NCBI GenBank assembly: GCA_039720395.1
Contig: CM077831.1
Span: 32,155,695 to 32,219,694, forward strand
Direction of reading: 5' to 3'
DNA length: 64,000 nt
Origin: Liquidambar formosana
Taxonomy: Eukaryota; Streptophyta; Magnoliopsida; Saxifragales; Altingiaceae
Position numbers and translations under genes: made by a program. Below, one piece after another: positions 1 to 10,429 of the stretch. Numbering within the stretch: the stretch's first letter is position 1; every line of letters starts with the position of its first letter. Under the pieces are notes generated by a model. That model saw only the letters and a list, made by a program, of their open reading frames with translations. It had not been told where the DNA came from and did no database searches.

Positions 1-13
1 GTTCAAGGATGAC

Positions 14-205
14 TAATTTACTCAGATGATGCTTTTGGGTTCAATTAAAATGTGTTTCTTTCTCTAACAACAGACAGCTTAAGTTTTTTGCCAGGAATTT
101 TTTTGTAATTTACTCCAATTGATGCTTTTGGGTTCAAATAAACTGTGTTTTCTTTTGCTAACAATAGACAAGAACTTAAATTTTTCTGCTAGAAAAATTA
201 TTGAT
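14..205. repeat. Tandem 92-bp duplication inside a CHLD intron
   Basis: Two imperfect copies of a unit of about 92 bp lie head to tail. Copy one starts near 14 and copy two near 106, both with TAATTTACTC followed by GATGCTTTTGGGTTCAA. The copies differ by scattered substitutions and small indels. They end about 45 bp before the first visible CHLD exon. Confidence 0.7.
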
Positions 206-250
206 TTCTTTTTTATGTTTTTAGCTGTGAAAATATCTCATTCATGGCAG

Positions 251-2999
251 GTAATATTTGTGGTTGATGCTAGTGGGAGCATGGCACTGAACCGAATGCA
301 GAATGCAAAAGGTGCAGCCCTTAAGTTACTTGCAGAGAGTTATACTAGTAGAGATCAGGTGAATTTTTGAGAAATAAATACATTCTGAACTTCCAAAGCT
401 GCTTGAAGTTTAGTCTAACTGATTTTGTTTGAGCTTTTCTTTTAAATCTGTATCTTTTATCCCAAAGTGTGATATGTGTGTGTGTGTGTGTTTATTTTGA
501 GACAGGCAGAATTTATATTAGCAAACAGTTGATGTCTAGTCGTTCTGGGTTGGGAGGAGTATATTCTTATCAATTGAGGAGAAAATGTTTAAAAGTTGTG
601 GATGTCATGCCCTCAAAGTTTATTAATTGTTACAGTATGCTTTGCACCACATTTGACCAGCATTAGTTGCCTGATGTAGTAGAAGTTATTGTTTGAGTGA
701 ATGCTTACTTGTGATAGCGTCTCTTATACCAAAGTACTTTCCAGAAGTATTTAGAATAAAAATTTGGATGATGGAAGTATGGTACCCCCAAGTACGCAGC
801 ATTGCCTTCTTAGATGGCTTGTGATTGATCAGTTGTCTTGTTGCTGCTGATAACTTTTCTTTATTTTTATAAAGGTAGAATAAATTAGAGGTGGGGAAGA
901 CACTAATTCTGACTCATCCAATGACATGATTCACTAGAAGCATGTGGAAATGAGAGGGAACCTATTCAGGTCTAAAGGAGTAATTCAGTTCTAAAGTGAA
1001 AACTCACATATATTATAACATATTTGCACATTGCAGAAAATGTCAGATTTGATGATAGAAGATATATGAGTCGTTGACTTCTTACAGAGACAAAATGATC
1101 ATGGATTTTATCTTCATTAAAAGTTGGGGAATTTGTAGGACCTTGGATGTTTAAAAGTGGGTTAAATTGACAAAACCTCCCTGTAAGCTTGCTTTAATAT
1201 CTGCAGATTTGATTGGGTGGGTCTGGGTTTGAGTCCCTCAAATCCAAATGCACTGTTGGGTGAAAAAAAAAAAAAGCAAAAAAAAAAGATCTTATAATGT
1301 AAGTATGAATTTCTATGAAATCCAATGACGAACTTTAAACCCCCAATTTCATGGATTTGAATTAAAAGGTCGGAGGTGTTATCTAATCCATATCACCTAA
1401 TCCTAGATCCAAATCCATGTATCTAATCGCAGTCTAAAGGAAATCACCATCACAACTGTAAGTCCATTTTCAGAGAAATTACAGCGGAGAAGAAATAATA
1501 ATATTTTCTCACTTCATCATTTTGGTCTGTTCCTCTATTCTATACGACATTTTCTTCGTGGAATTAAATTCTTATATTTCCTGGATTCTGGTACTAATAT
1601 GTAAACGTTTAGAATAGAAAAAATAAGCATTCTCATGTTTCTTTGTCTTGTAATCACTGTTCTAATTTTAATTACTGGTAATGCTTGATAGGTTTCTATC
1701 ATTCCTTTTCGCGGAGACTCTGCAGAAGTCCTCCTGCCTCCTTCCAGGTCAATTGCAATGGCAAGAAAACGTCTTGAGAGACTTCCATGTGGTGGGGGTT
1801 CTCCCTTAGCTCATGGTCTTACCACGGTATGTAGTATTTGTAAATCCCTGAATTAACTTTAACTGGCATCTTGACAAATAATTTCCATAAATTTGAAATA
1901 ATCTCAATTTGCAACTTCCAATTAAGCATCTATTTACTAATTTGATCACTTATATTATGTAATTCATTTATTTATAATTATTGAAAATGACCAACTTTTT
2001 ACCATTTAACCATTTTGCTCATAATAACTTAATTCTAGAATAACGTGGATGTTTCTCTTCTCCAACATGTATTTTTTTCTCCTCCTTTAGTATGTTCTTG
2101 GATTTCTTAGTCACTTTTCTAACTTTTCTATTAACTTAAATCTGCATAGGCCGTCAGGGTTGGGCTAAATGCCGAAAAGAGTGGTGATGTTGGACGTATA
2201 ATGATCGTTGCAATAACTGATGGTAGAGCCAACATATCTCTGAAAAGATCTACTGACCCTGAAGCTGCAGCTTCTGATGCCCCTAGACCCTCTACACAAG
2301 AGTTGAAGGTAAATTTTTAGCATTGTATTTGAGTTTTCAGCACAGTTATAGAAGTGCAGGACTTACTAATAGATGGATCTTGCTTGGAAATTATCTATGC
2401 CAACCTTATTGCAATCAGATGATTATGGTCCATCTGATTAAAAGCTTACCCTACACTTCCTCATCTAATGTTAAACTATCCAAAGTAACAGGGTAAAATT
2501 AAGTGATCCAAAATTATCTAATCATCTTTTGGTCCCAATCTTTCAACTGCTAGCCTTGTCTATAGGCATTAAGGTTTTAAAGGTTTGGAAAGTCTCCTTT
2601 TTATTTTAGGACTAAAGGTCAATATGGATACTCAGGTTTTTAAATTTTCCTTATAAATTTGACCTTGCAATAACCTTCATGCTTTTATCTGTTTCTGCTC
2701 TATAAAGGACGAAATTCTTGAAGTGGCTGGGAAGATATACAAAGCTGGGATGTCTCTCCTTGTCATCGACACAGAAAATAAGTTTGTTTCGACTGGTTTT
2801 GCCAAGGAGATTTCAAGAGTCGCCCAAGGTGCGTTTACTTAAACACCCTCTATTCTTCAATCTGAGAAATACTTCTTTATAACAAAATCTCATTGCAAAA
2901 GTTTGCTCTGCAGGAAAATACTATTACTTGCCAAATGCTTCTGACGCTGTTATATCGGCTACGACAAAGGAAGCTTTATCAGTCTTAAAAAACTCGTGA
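251..2999 (+). CDS. CHLD: Magnesium chelatase subunit D, C-terminal part (5' end outside window)
   Basis: Subunit D of the plastid Mg-chelatase, which inserts Mg2+ into protoporphyrin IX with CHLI and CHLH at the entry to chlorophyll synthesis. Five coding exons are visible: 251-358, 1692-1826, 2150-2308, 2708-2828 and 2914-2999. They join in phase to 202 residues and a TGA stop, with GT-AG introns throughout. The protein is the von Willebrand factor A (integrin I-like) domain at the C-terminus of CHLD. It shows the MIDAS metal site [10 protein letters not shown] just inside the first exon, then [15 protein letters not shown], the glycine patch [20 protein letters not shown] and VSTGFAKEI. 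The N-terminal AAA+ region and acidic/proline linker must lie to the left of the window. No lesion is seen in the visible exons. Identification rests on near-complete motif agreement with the plant CHLD family. Confidence 0.96.
474..491. repeat. (GT)n microsatellite in a CHLD intron
   Basis: A short run of alternating GT in the 1.3-kb CHLD intron between exons 251-358 and 1692-1826. The rest of that intron shows only A-rich runs (near 1263-1288). Confidence 0.85.
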
Positions 3000-4171
3000 T
3001 TTTAAAATATCAAGCAACCGAAACAGACACCAAGTGTTTTTTTTGGTACCTAAAATCTGACCAAATTGAGGTGGCATGATTCACTGTGCGGAAGTTAGGA
3101 AGAACAAAAAAAATGTAACCTATTCCACATTTCCACACGTATGTTTAGTTCTGAAATACAATCTTGAATGTCTTTTCAAGCACTTCTGCATATGTTCCAA
3201 GCAGTTCCTTCTTGTGAAAGTCCAAAATTTCATTTCTTGAATATCGTTTCTTAGCAACCAAATGGAGCATTAACGTTTTTATGATGGGAGTGATTTCTCC
3301 GTGATTTTGTGATATCAGCTTGTGACTGCAACCAAAACCGAGATTTCCCCTTAACTTCAAGCTCTCCACATTGCTAGGAGCCTAGGACCAATGAGGCAAA
3401 TCCAAGAAAATGCTTGACAGGGGATACATCATCTCACTTCAAGTTCTCGAAATTAGCTAGTACACTCAAAATTAGCTTTGTACACTCTACCATATTGAAT
3501 GGAGACTATGAAATCAACATATTGTCGACAAAAAATAGTGAAGATACTATATGGAATCTTAATATAAAATAGAGATCAGGTTGAACACCAAATCAACTTC
3601 TTTCAATTATCATACATGTTAGAGAAAAAAATAAGAAAGAAAAATGGGTTAAATCTAAGGAAGTTTTTCAATTTTTTTTGCTTTTTTGGATAATTAATGC
3701 TATAAAACGAGCCAAGCCAAACGAGGTAGTCGGTTACACAAGATTGGCTCAGTTTATTAACACGCCCAAAAATAAGGCTCAAGGTTCGTTTGTTTATCTC
3801 ACAACCTCGAACAAGCTTTTTAATTGTTGAGTCAATGTTGAGCCAAGCACTATAAAACGGATCGCCATAGGGTGTTAAGCCCCAAAACAAAGAGCACCAG
3901 CTTTCATACCAATTGAAAAAAAAGGCAAAAGCAAGGGTTTAAGAACCTACTAGTGCTTTGGATTAGGAATTCTTACAAGAATCTAGAGAAGGTGGGGTGT
4001 TTTCAATAGGTTACCAAATTTTAAATTCAATTAGGTGCCCAAGAAAATAGACCCATTTAACCTATACTAGAGAGTGATGCATAGTCCATTTATGTTGGCT
4101 CAAAATTACATTGGGGGAAAAAGCTATTATAAATATATATTTTGAAACTGGGAAATTGTTATGCTGAACGA
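3000..4171. other. CHLD 3' flank and intergenic sequence
   Basis: The first ~150 bp after the CHLD stop is probably 3' UTR. Beyond that there are only short chance reading frames in AT-rich sequence. No domain, RNA gene or clear repeat end was recognised. Confidence 0.6.
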
Positions 4172-5120
4172 GTTTTTCATCAAAATGAGTGGAGCCACAT
4201 TTATCATTTTCATTTCTGATTTCTCATCTAATTTTATGATTTTGTGTTTTAGGCCTAGAAAATTTGGGAGTTGGACCAGCTCCACGTTCAGAAAGAAACA
4301 GAATTCCTTGCTTACATTTCTGGTATGTATATTCAGGTTTTAACAAGGTTTGATATTCTGGTGTTCTTATTTATATTATTCAAGGTGTTTTTCTCTTTTT
4401 TTTTTTCTTTTGGTGTGGTGTTTGATTTTGTAGCTGTATATGACGTTATTGACCATTTAAAACAAGAAAATGCAGTGTTGAAAGAAGAGGCCATTGGCTT
4501 ACGATGTTGGAGATCAACACCGACTTGATCTCTCTCCAAAAATTTCCAGCCCCTCCTCTTTTATTCTGCCTATTTCTCTCTCTAGATCCTTCTACATTCT
4601 TCTTTCCCCTTCCGCCGCCATTCTCGAAAGATCGAGGAGCTTCAATTAGGCAGTAAACCGACTCTACAAGTGGGTGGTAGCCCCTATATAAAGGGGGTGA
4701 GCCCCCATAGTGTGTAAGTGTGGAGTGAATCCTAAGGCGTAAGTGTAGTGTAGAGTAACACAAAGTCTAAAGTGAGGCATGTGTACTATGTAGTGTGGTA
4801 GATCTAAGTAGTGTGTGAGTGAGTGAAGTGTGAGTACGCTAATGTCTATATGAATAATAATGTGTCCTAGTGTGTCAGTAACATACCAAAGGGTAAGGTG
4901 TGAGTGTCCTAAATAAATATTGTATGAATAAAAGTTGTATTTTATTTGTGAGTTCCGTTGTATTCTACTCAATATACGAAACCAGCTGGTTGTAATCTCT
5001 TCATGCAAAATTCTTTTTGAGGATGAGAGCATCGCACCTTCAATCATAGCACTAATGATAATAACAGTGGGGATGATGACAGCATGGCTCTTTTTGAGAT
5101 CTCCATCATTTGAGAAATAA
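4172..5120 (+). pseudogene. Decayed TTN9-like gene fragment (copy A), exons 2-3, split by an LTR
   Basis: This matches part of the intact TTN9-like gene at 12461-17185. The putative exon 4253-4322 is exactly 70 nt, like exon 2 of the intact gene, in the same phase, and ends in the same GGTATGTAT donor context. Its translation keeps WELDQL...ETEFLAYIS against SELELL...QEVKFINYVS. Codon 2 is a TAG where the intact gene has GAA. The intron sequence just upstream (from about 4172, CATCAAAATGAG) also matches, so this is a genomic rather than a retroposed copy. The next exon opens after a TTTTGTAG acceptor near 4432 and reads AVYDVIDHLKQENAVLK, against AAEELIEHLKNENERLR. It is interrupted at 4505 by the solo LTR and resumes after 4979. 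No exon 1 or C-terminal exons were found nearby. Confidence 0.8.
4505..4974. mobile_element. Solo LTR, 470 bp, with 5-bp target-site duplication
   Basis: The element starts TGTTGGAG and ends CTCAATA, a terminal inverted pair TGTTG/CAATA one base off the canonical TGTTG/CAACA. It is flanked by the direct repeat TACGA (4500-4504 and 4975-4979), as expected for LTR-retrotransposon integration. It holds a TATA box TATATAAA (4685-4692) and AATAAA signals near 4912 and 4927, consistent with an LTR promoter and polyadenylation region on the plus strand. No internal gag-pol domain or second LTR is present, so it is read as a solo LTR formed by recombination. The superfamily (Copia or Gypsy) cannot be decided. 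Confidence 0.8.
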
Positions 5121-5620
5121 CCCAGACAAGTGGAGAACACTCAGGAGGAAGAACTATAGATAGTAGGTATTTTTAAGATTAATAAAAATAAATAAATTTA
5201 AAACAAAAAGGAAATTTACTAATGAGTTTGCGTTATTCAAGTGCCAAGAATAGCTAGAGAAAGTTCTGAGATTGTGCTAAGGAAGATTGACAATTTGACA
5301 AAACAAGTTCACGAGATCGCTGTTTGTTTTTTAATATAGTTGATGTAGATAGTCACGTGGTGGTTTGCCACTGCTGAATTGAAGAAAGGACAAGTTCACG
5401 GGGTGAAGTTGCTGCTAAAGGTAGGAAAAGTTCATGGGGTGGGTGAATTTCTCGGCTGTTTGTCTACTGTACAACTACAAGGGAGACTGTAAGCCTTCAC
5501 GCGAACCTCTTCTCTCTCTCTCACTCAAAAGTTATCAAAGGGACATATTTTGCTGGAGAGCTGTCATCCGGCTATAATGCATTTCCAAAGAGCTAGCTGT
5601 AAAGAGGCATCGTTTTGATC
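5121..5620. other. Intergenic stretch between the solo-LTR locus and the GTTTTGG minisatellite
   Basis: AT-rich sequence with a CT run near 5508-5522. No coding potential or terminal repeats were recognised. Confidence 0.5.
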
Positions 5621-5725
5621 CTCCTCTTGTGTCGTTTTGGTTGAGGCTTGTGTCCTTTTGGTTGAGCTTTTAGTCGGTCCCCTTGTGTCATTTTTGGTTA
5701 AGGCTTGTGCCGTTTTGGTTGAGGA
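5621..5725. repeat. Short imperfect minisatellite (CTTGTGYCGTTTTGGTTGAGG)
   Basis: Four diverged copies of a unit of about 25-30 bp built on CTTGTG...TTTTGGTTGAGG follow one another. Each carries its own substitutions, and the second copy is lengthened. No gene is associated. Confidence 0.65.
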
Positions 5726-5776
5726 CATAAACAGTTCCCATTTCTTTCTCCTTACTATTAGTAACTATATATAGCA

Positions 5777-5793
5777 CACGTGCGTTGCACGTG
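5777..5793. repeat. GC-rich hairpin CACGTGC-GTT-GCACGTG beside ACTATATATA
   Basis: A perfect 7-bp stem with a 3-nt loop sits 12 bp after ACTATATATA. A second hairpin of the same design (6651-6669) also follows ACTATATATA. GC-rich hairpins near an element's end are typical of Helitron 3' termini, which would be read on the minus strand here, but no clear CTRR end was defined. Confidence 0.4.
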
Positions 5794-6650
5794 AATATTT
5801 TTAAATAATATTAGTTATACAAAGTAATAAATACATAAAGAGTTGGCATGTGCCTTTCAAGTTCCACCATGAAATTTCAGGTCCAATTAGCCATTCTATT
5901 TTATTAAAATTGCAACTCATAATTTATGGTTCCATTAGGATTTGCTATTTTTAGAAGAAAATTATTAGCTTTATGTCCTATAAGAGCACAAGATAAGGAA
6001 AGGTTGATAGTGTCAACTATTAAAGAAAAGAACGTATTCGAAGATTGAACATGTATCCTCACATTATATAAACGCATCTCTAAGTAATTTTCGTAATTGT
6101 GCCTTATCGACACACGATTACATAAACCATTTTTTGAATTCTATCCATTAAAGGGAGAGTTCAAAAGAAATGGGGCCCAACTCATTTACAGTTTTACCTT
6201 GTCATGGTTCCTCTCTTTTGTTCATAATAATCCCTTTAAGAAGTGCTACCATCAATCAAGATTAACACGTGTTCTTCCTATAAACATGACTTGTGTCCAC
6301 TTCAAAGAAATATAAGCTAGTAATGATTAGATATGAGATGTGACGGATGCCTCACACTCATCACAACCGTTCACGTCTAGGTGTGTATCATGCAAGGATT
6401 GCTATGATAAAAGGAGATGTTTAGGAAATCCAATACCTGATCAAAATTTTACATATATATGATGACGATCAGGTGAAAACGTACTAATATAAGTTCAATT
6501 CCACATTAAGGGTTGTATCTCGTGCATTAGTAAGTTAAAATACACATTGGACCAAAGCATAATGTACAATCCCTAATGCATGTTGTTGATATTTATAAAT
6601 TAGGTGAGAATGTGCTCACCTGATGAGGACTATATATACAATAGTTTATA

Positions 6651-6669
6651 ACCCATGCGTTGCATGGGT
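6651..6669. repeat. GC-rich hairpin ACCCATGC-GTT-GCATGGGT
   Basis: A perfect 8-bp stem with a GTT loop lies about 21 bp after ACTATATATA. It shares the GCGTTGC core with the hairpin at 5777-5793, about 0.87 kb away. The two may mark ends of related Helitron-like or other non-autonomous elements on the minus strand. Confidence 0.4.
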
Positions 6670-6700
6670 GAGGTTTGTAAAAATAAATATTGCAAAAAAT

Positions 6701-6708
<8 letters not shown>

Positions 6709-6734
<26 letters not shown>
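6709..6734. repeat. (TA)n microsatellite
   Basis: About 13 uninterrupted TA units immediately precede the tRNA-like SINE candidate. Confidence 0.9.
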
Positions 6735-6737
<3 letters not shown>

Positions 6738-6739
6738 CA

Positions 6740-6960
6740 CACCCGTGATGGTAGCTCAGATGGCAAAGAACCACAGCTCAGGAATCATAGATCTTAAGTT
6801 CATGTCTTCGCTCTCTCACTATCGAATGCATAGACTTGCGGATGATTTGTGCGTTATGGGGATTAGTTTGGACCTAACGGTTTGAGATACCCCTCGTTTG
6901 GCAAAAATGTATTTGCACAATTTTTTAAGCATTTTTATAATTTTCTAAGCAATTTGATAT
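6740..6960 (+). mobile_element. Possible tRNA-derived SINE
   Basis: The segment opens with a polymerase III A-box-like TAGCTCAGATGG (6752-6763), 11 of 12 positions to TRGCNNAGYNGG. A weak B-box-like AGTTCATGTCT follows about 45 bp later. The following ~150 bp is unlike the neighbouring sequence and ends near GAGATACCCC and a T-rich stretch. No target-site duplication was found and the B box is poor, so this is a suggestion only. It does not fold as a full tRNA gene. Confidence 0.3.
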
Positions 6961-7243
6961 GTTAATACATATTCCAGTGTGTCGCGTTTTCTTTTTTAAT
7001 TATTATTGCCTCTATTTGTCTCTCTTTCTGATTATAACTATTTATAATTTTATACATTCAATTTTTGGAAGAGGAGATGAATAGACATAAAGAAAACAAA
7101 GAAATATGGTATAATTTACTAAGTTTGGGTTGAACATTGTACAGTGTAGGTTTTTTTATTCTCCCACATAAAAATAAAGAGATATGCAATATACACTAAG
7201 CATCAACCTACCTATACTATGTGAAAAAGAGCAGTGAAAACCG

Positions 7244-7279
<36 letters not shown>
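7244..7279. repeat. Uninterrupted 36-bp poly(A) run
   Basis: Thirty-six consecutive A residues. It may be the tail of a retroposed element, but no matching element body was recognised to its left. Confidence 0.9.
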
Positions 7280-7282
<3 letters not shown>

Positions 7283-7289
7283 AGAGAAT

Positions 7290-7637
7290 TTACCTTTTGG
7301 TGATCACTTCTCAACTTAAAACCAAACATAAAACATTGGCAGTCCTTTTGAAGCATGTATATAGTCAATTTGTAGCAAGTTGGCAAAGAATATTCTTTCT
7401 TGGCATTAAGTTGGATATTGATCACTAAAAAATAATTTCTCCAAAAGTCACTAAAAGTAACTTTCTTTTTGGGAAAATTACGTTTTAGTGATTCTTTCGT
7501 AACTTAATACGAAAAAAAAAAAAAAAAAAACTGATAGTTATTTTACCGTAAGTATACAGTTAATTTGTAGCAAGTTGATGGATGCTATCCTTTTTTTGGT
7601 ATTAGATTGGAAAGTGGTCACTAAAAGATAATTTGCA
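7290..7637. repeat. Tandem duplication of a ~155-bp segment
   Basis: Units near 7290-7441 and 7477-7637 share, in order, TTTTGGTGATCACTTC-like and TTTTAGTGATTCTTTC starts, then CAATTTGTAGCAAGTTG, then a run ending GTCACTAAAAGATAATTT or GATCACTAAAAAATAATTT. Divergence is moderate. No function is evident. Confidence 0.6.
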
Positions 7638-8004
7638 CCTTTTTCTCTAGGCTGTCCAGCATGTGATTTGAAAAGAAAAAAAAATTTCATAAATTGACAC
7701 ATGGCATCAACAGAGAACCATTCCTCCCTTATATACAACAATTGCTGCTGAGGCATCAAAGTGTCGATATTAAGAAGGAATGACCCAAAAAATGACAACA
7801 ACTGTTAGTAATTTTTTTTAGTTACTAATTTTAAATTTATTTATTTATTAATATTTAGTGGAGAATCAGATACTCTCTTGTGGCCTTCATTTTAATTGTT
7901 CTAATTTTTTCCCTGTTCCTATTGGGTCCTCTATAGATCTTCTTTTTGACTCCCTTCGATGTTGTTGACAAACCTTGTTGAACAATCTGTGGAATCTCTG
8001 TCTC

Positions 8005-8633
8005 CTATTCTTCATTAACCTCTTCCTCATAAGACTCTTCCTCGCATTCTTCTTCTTCAGCAGCCTCTTCCTCGTAGTCTTCATCAGCATCAGCTTCAGA
8101 TTCATCAGCCTTTTCCTCGTGTTCCTCTATCCTATAATATATAAAAAAGACTACAAAGTTGTTTGAGAAAGACGGTTGATTTGTGCAAATTTGATTATTT
8201 TGGCTCTAGCAAATTGAAATCAATACATTGTTCGAGTTAATTCTGCTTCCAACAAATTAGGATTGACTTATGCCCTTTGTGTTTGCAGTTCACCTTCCAT
8301 GGAAGCAATCAATTCATCTATTGCTGTAGAGAAATAAAAGTTGTTTAACAAGCATGAATGTTATTAAACTATGCGCTTTAACAAGTGGATTTAGGAGGCC
8401 TTGTTTAAACTAAATGACAGCATTCAGGACCTAGATAATATTGGAAGTGCTTCAACAAATTAGCCTAATAGATAATATTGGAACAAGATTTGTTAAGCTA
8501 TGTTAAACTATATAATTAGTTCTTATGGAAGAATGAAATGGCTCAAGAAAGAGTGATACATACCAGATACGTACCCCAAGAAGTTGGTTTCGAGCTCAAG
8601 ATGGAGTTGCTCCGGCTCAAAAATGAGCTCCAC
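8005..8633 (-). pseudogene. Second decayed TTN9-like fragment (copy B), opposite strand
   Basis: On the minus strand, 8564-8633 is a putative exon of exactly 70 nt, bounded by AAG|GTGG upstream and TCTG|GTATGTAT downstream. It translates to FEPEQLHLELETNFLGYVS, which aligns without gaps to TTN9 exon 2 (SELELLNKDQEVKFINYVS). After an intron ending CTACAG, the exon starting at 8323 reads AIDELIASMEGELQTQRA and stops, matching the start of TTN9 exon 3 (AAEELIEHLKNEN). Further along, after a TATAG acceptor, 8131-8005 encodes a very acidic tail (EEHEEKADESEADADEDYEE and onward) ending in TAG. Whether that tail belonged to the same gene is unknown. Unlike copy A, the introns no longer resemble the intact gene, so this copy is older. 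Confidence 0.6.
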
Positions 8634-8639
8634 CTTCAT

Positions 8640-9105
8640 AAAATCAAAATTAGAGTCATCACTGCGGATCAATTTTTTATAAATTCAATAAATGCTATTT
8701 TGAATTTTACTCGAGTTTGGGGCTTGAATATTATGTAAAAATACACTAAAACTGATTAATTTCCACTTACATTCCCAATAGAGCCCTTCATGTCAAAGCT
8801 AATTTGATCGTGACCAGTATTGAAATTTTGAGCTTTTGGTATCAGCATTCTAACAGCTGAACCATGGGCCCTAGCCTAGGAAACACGGACACGCCATTAG
8901 AGGAGCCGTGGCTGTGTCCGACTACGACACGCCTCCGTCTGAGGTAGAGAAGCAGTCGATGGCCGATCGATGGTAGCAGTGTTGGATTCGCATCTCTCGT
9001 CTTTCTCTTTCTCTCCACTTCTCTCTCTCTCTGCTTCTCTCGTCGTCCCTTGGAGAAATTGGGGTTTTTCACTTTTTATTTTGTTTTTTACCTTGGCCAG
9101 TTGGC
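8640..9105. other. Intergenic; GC-richer segment interrupted by a hAT element
   Basis: The part from 8865 to 9105 is richer in CG and CT than its surroundings (CTCTCTCTCTCTGC near 9020, then TTGGAGAAATTGGGGTTTT). It resembles a plant promoter or 5' UTR. The same sequence context continues after the hAT insertion (9846 onward). No open reading frame of recognisable family is attached. Confidence 0.4.
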
Positions 9106-9113
9106 GTGCGAGA

Positions 9114-9837
9114 TAGGGGTGCAACTCGGTCCGGGACGGTCCGGGACAGGGGTATATCCGTCCCGTCCCGAAGTAATTCGGGACTTGAAAATCAATACCG
9201 GAACCGAACCGAATTTACTATTGTCCCGTCCCGTCCCGTCCCGAAAAATACCGGGACGGAACGGTCCGGTTCTCGGTATTTATCAGTTTGTTTTCCCTGA
9301 ATTAAAAATTAAAAATAACTACTTCCAATTAAAAATTGTCAACCTGATTAGCCACAAAATGAGTTAAATATACTTGCTTTTCCACAAAATAGGCTACATA
9401 AAATCATAAATACATAATCATTAATTATAATTCATTCATTCATTCATAGTAGTGAACTAGTGATAGCACAATAAACTAATAAGTCCACTTGTCCATTAGC
9501 ATTATTTTACAACCAAACATAATTATACATTTATACTCAAGAAAGTCATAATTCAAAACCAAAATATTAGTAATATATAATTATATATTATATATTATAT
9601 ATATAAAAATATATATATAATATTATATTTAATCGGTACTCGGTCCGGGAATTCGGTACGGGAATTCGGTACGGGACGGTACTGAACACCCCTAAACCGA
9701 GTCCCGTCCCGAAAAAATTCGGTTTTTAAAAATTTGTCCCGAGTCCCGTCCCGGACACTGTTTGTCCCGTCCCGTCCCGGACCGAATTGCTCGGAACGGT
9801 CCGGTCCCCGGAATTCCCGAACCAAGTTGCACCCCTA
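9114..9837. mobile_element. Non-autonomous hAT element, 724 bp, 8-bp TSD
   Basis: Terminal inverted repeats TAGGGGTGCAACT (left) and AGTTGCACCCCTA (right) are flanked by the 8-bp direct repeat GTGCGAGA (9106-9113 and 9838-9845), diagnostic of hAT transposition. The subterminal 120-150 bp on each side is packed with CGGTCCGGGAC / GTCCCGTCCCG motifs, the likely transposase-binding repeats. The middle is AT-rich, with no transposase. Reading frames here merely translate the subterminal repeats. Confidence 0.93.
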
Positions 9838-9845
9838 GTGCGAGA

Positions 9846-10368
9846 GGCCAAAAGATTGGGTTTGCTTTTGGCTTTGGTAAAATTACAATTTTTCCTTTTA
9901 AGCAAAAGCCGCTCACATTTGATTTCCACGGGTGTAAATATCTCGTAAAGTTGTAAGGGTCGTTTGGTTATGAAATGTGACTTTTGCCCCAACAACAATA
10001 ATCTTGCACATAAGGCATACACCTATGATGGGTTGCCCAAAAAAAACTAGCACTGTTCTTTAAAAGGTCGCATAAATTTTATATATATATATTTTATTTA
10101 TTTATTGTTATATCTTTGTTGTGTGATGTTTTAAGTTTTTTAGAAATTGTTATGTCGTAATATCCGTATCATGTTGAAATCGTGTTGCGTGTTTGTGTTC
10201 ATGTTTCATTGTCCACCACTTGTTGTGTTGCACACCATTATGTCATGTGGACTTGTGGTTTTGCCTTCAAAGTGGAGTCTGCAAGTCGCAGTCACAGGAC
10301 ACGCCACTGTACTCCTCATATCCAGGGAGAACAAGGTATAGGACATAACTCGAGGACATGCCCAAAAA
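9846..10368. other. Intergenic right of the hAT element
   Basis: No gene seen. There is a small (TA)n run near 10080, and the short reading frames lack family features. Confidence 0.5.
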
Positions 10369-10369
10369 G

Positions 10370-10386
10370 AAAAAAAAAAAAAAAAA

Positions 10387-10417
<31 letters not shown>
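10370..10417. repeat. Poly(A) followed by (CAA)n microsatellite
   Basis: About 20 A residues lead straight into roughly nine CAA units, possibly an expanded retroposon tail. The plus-strand peptide rich in K and T that spans it is an artefact of the repeat. Confidence 0.85.
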
Positions 10418-10429
10418 GCTGTTCAAACT

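Noticed and set aside
9050..10022. Several R/P/G-rich ORFs on both strands
   Set aside because: They read the CGGTCCGGGAC subterminal arrays of the hAT element.
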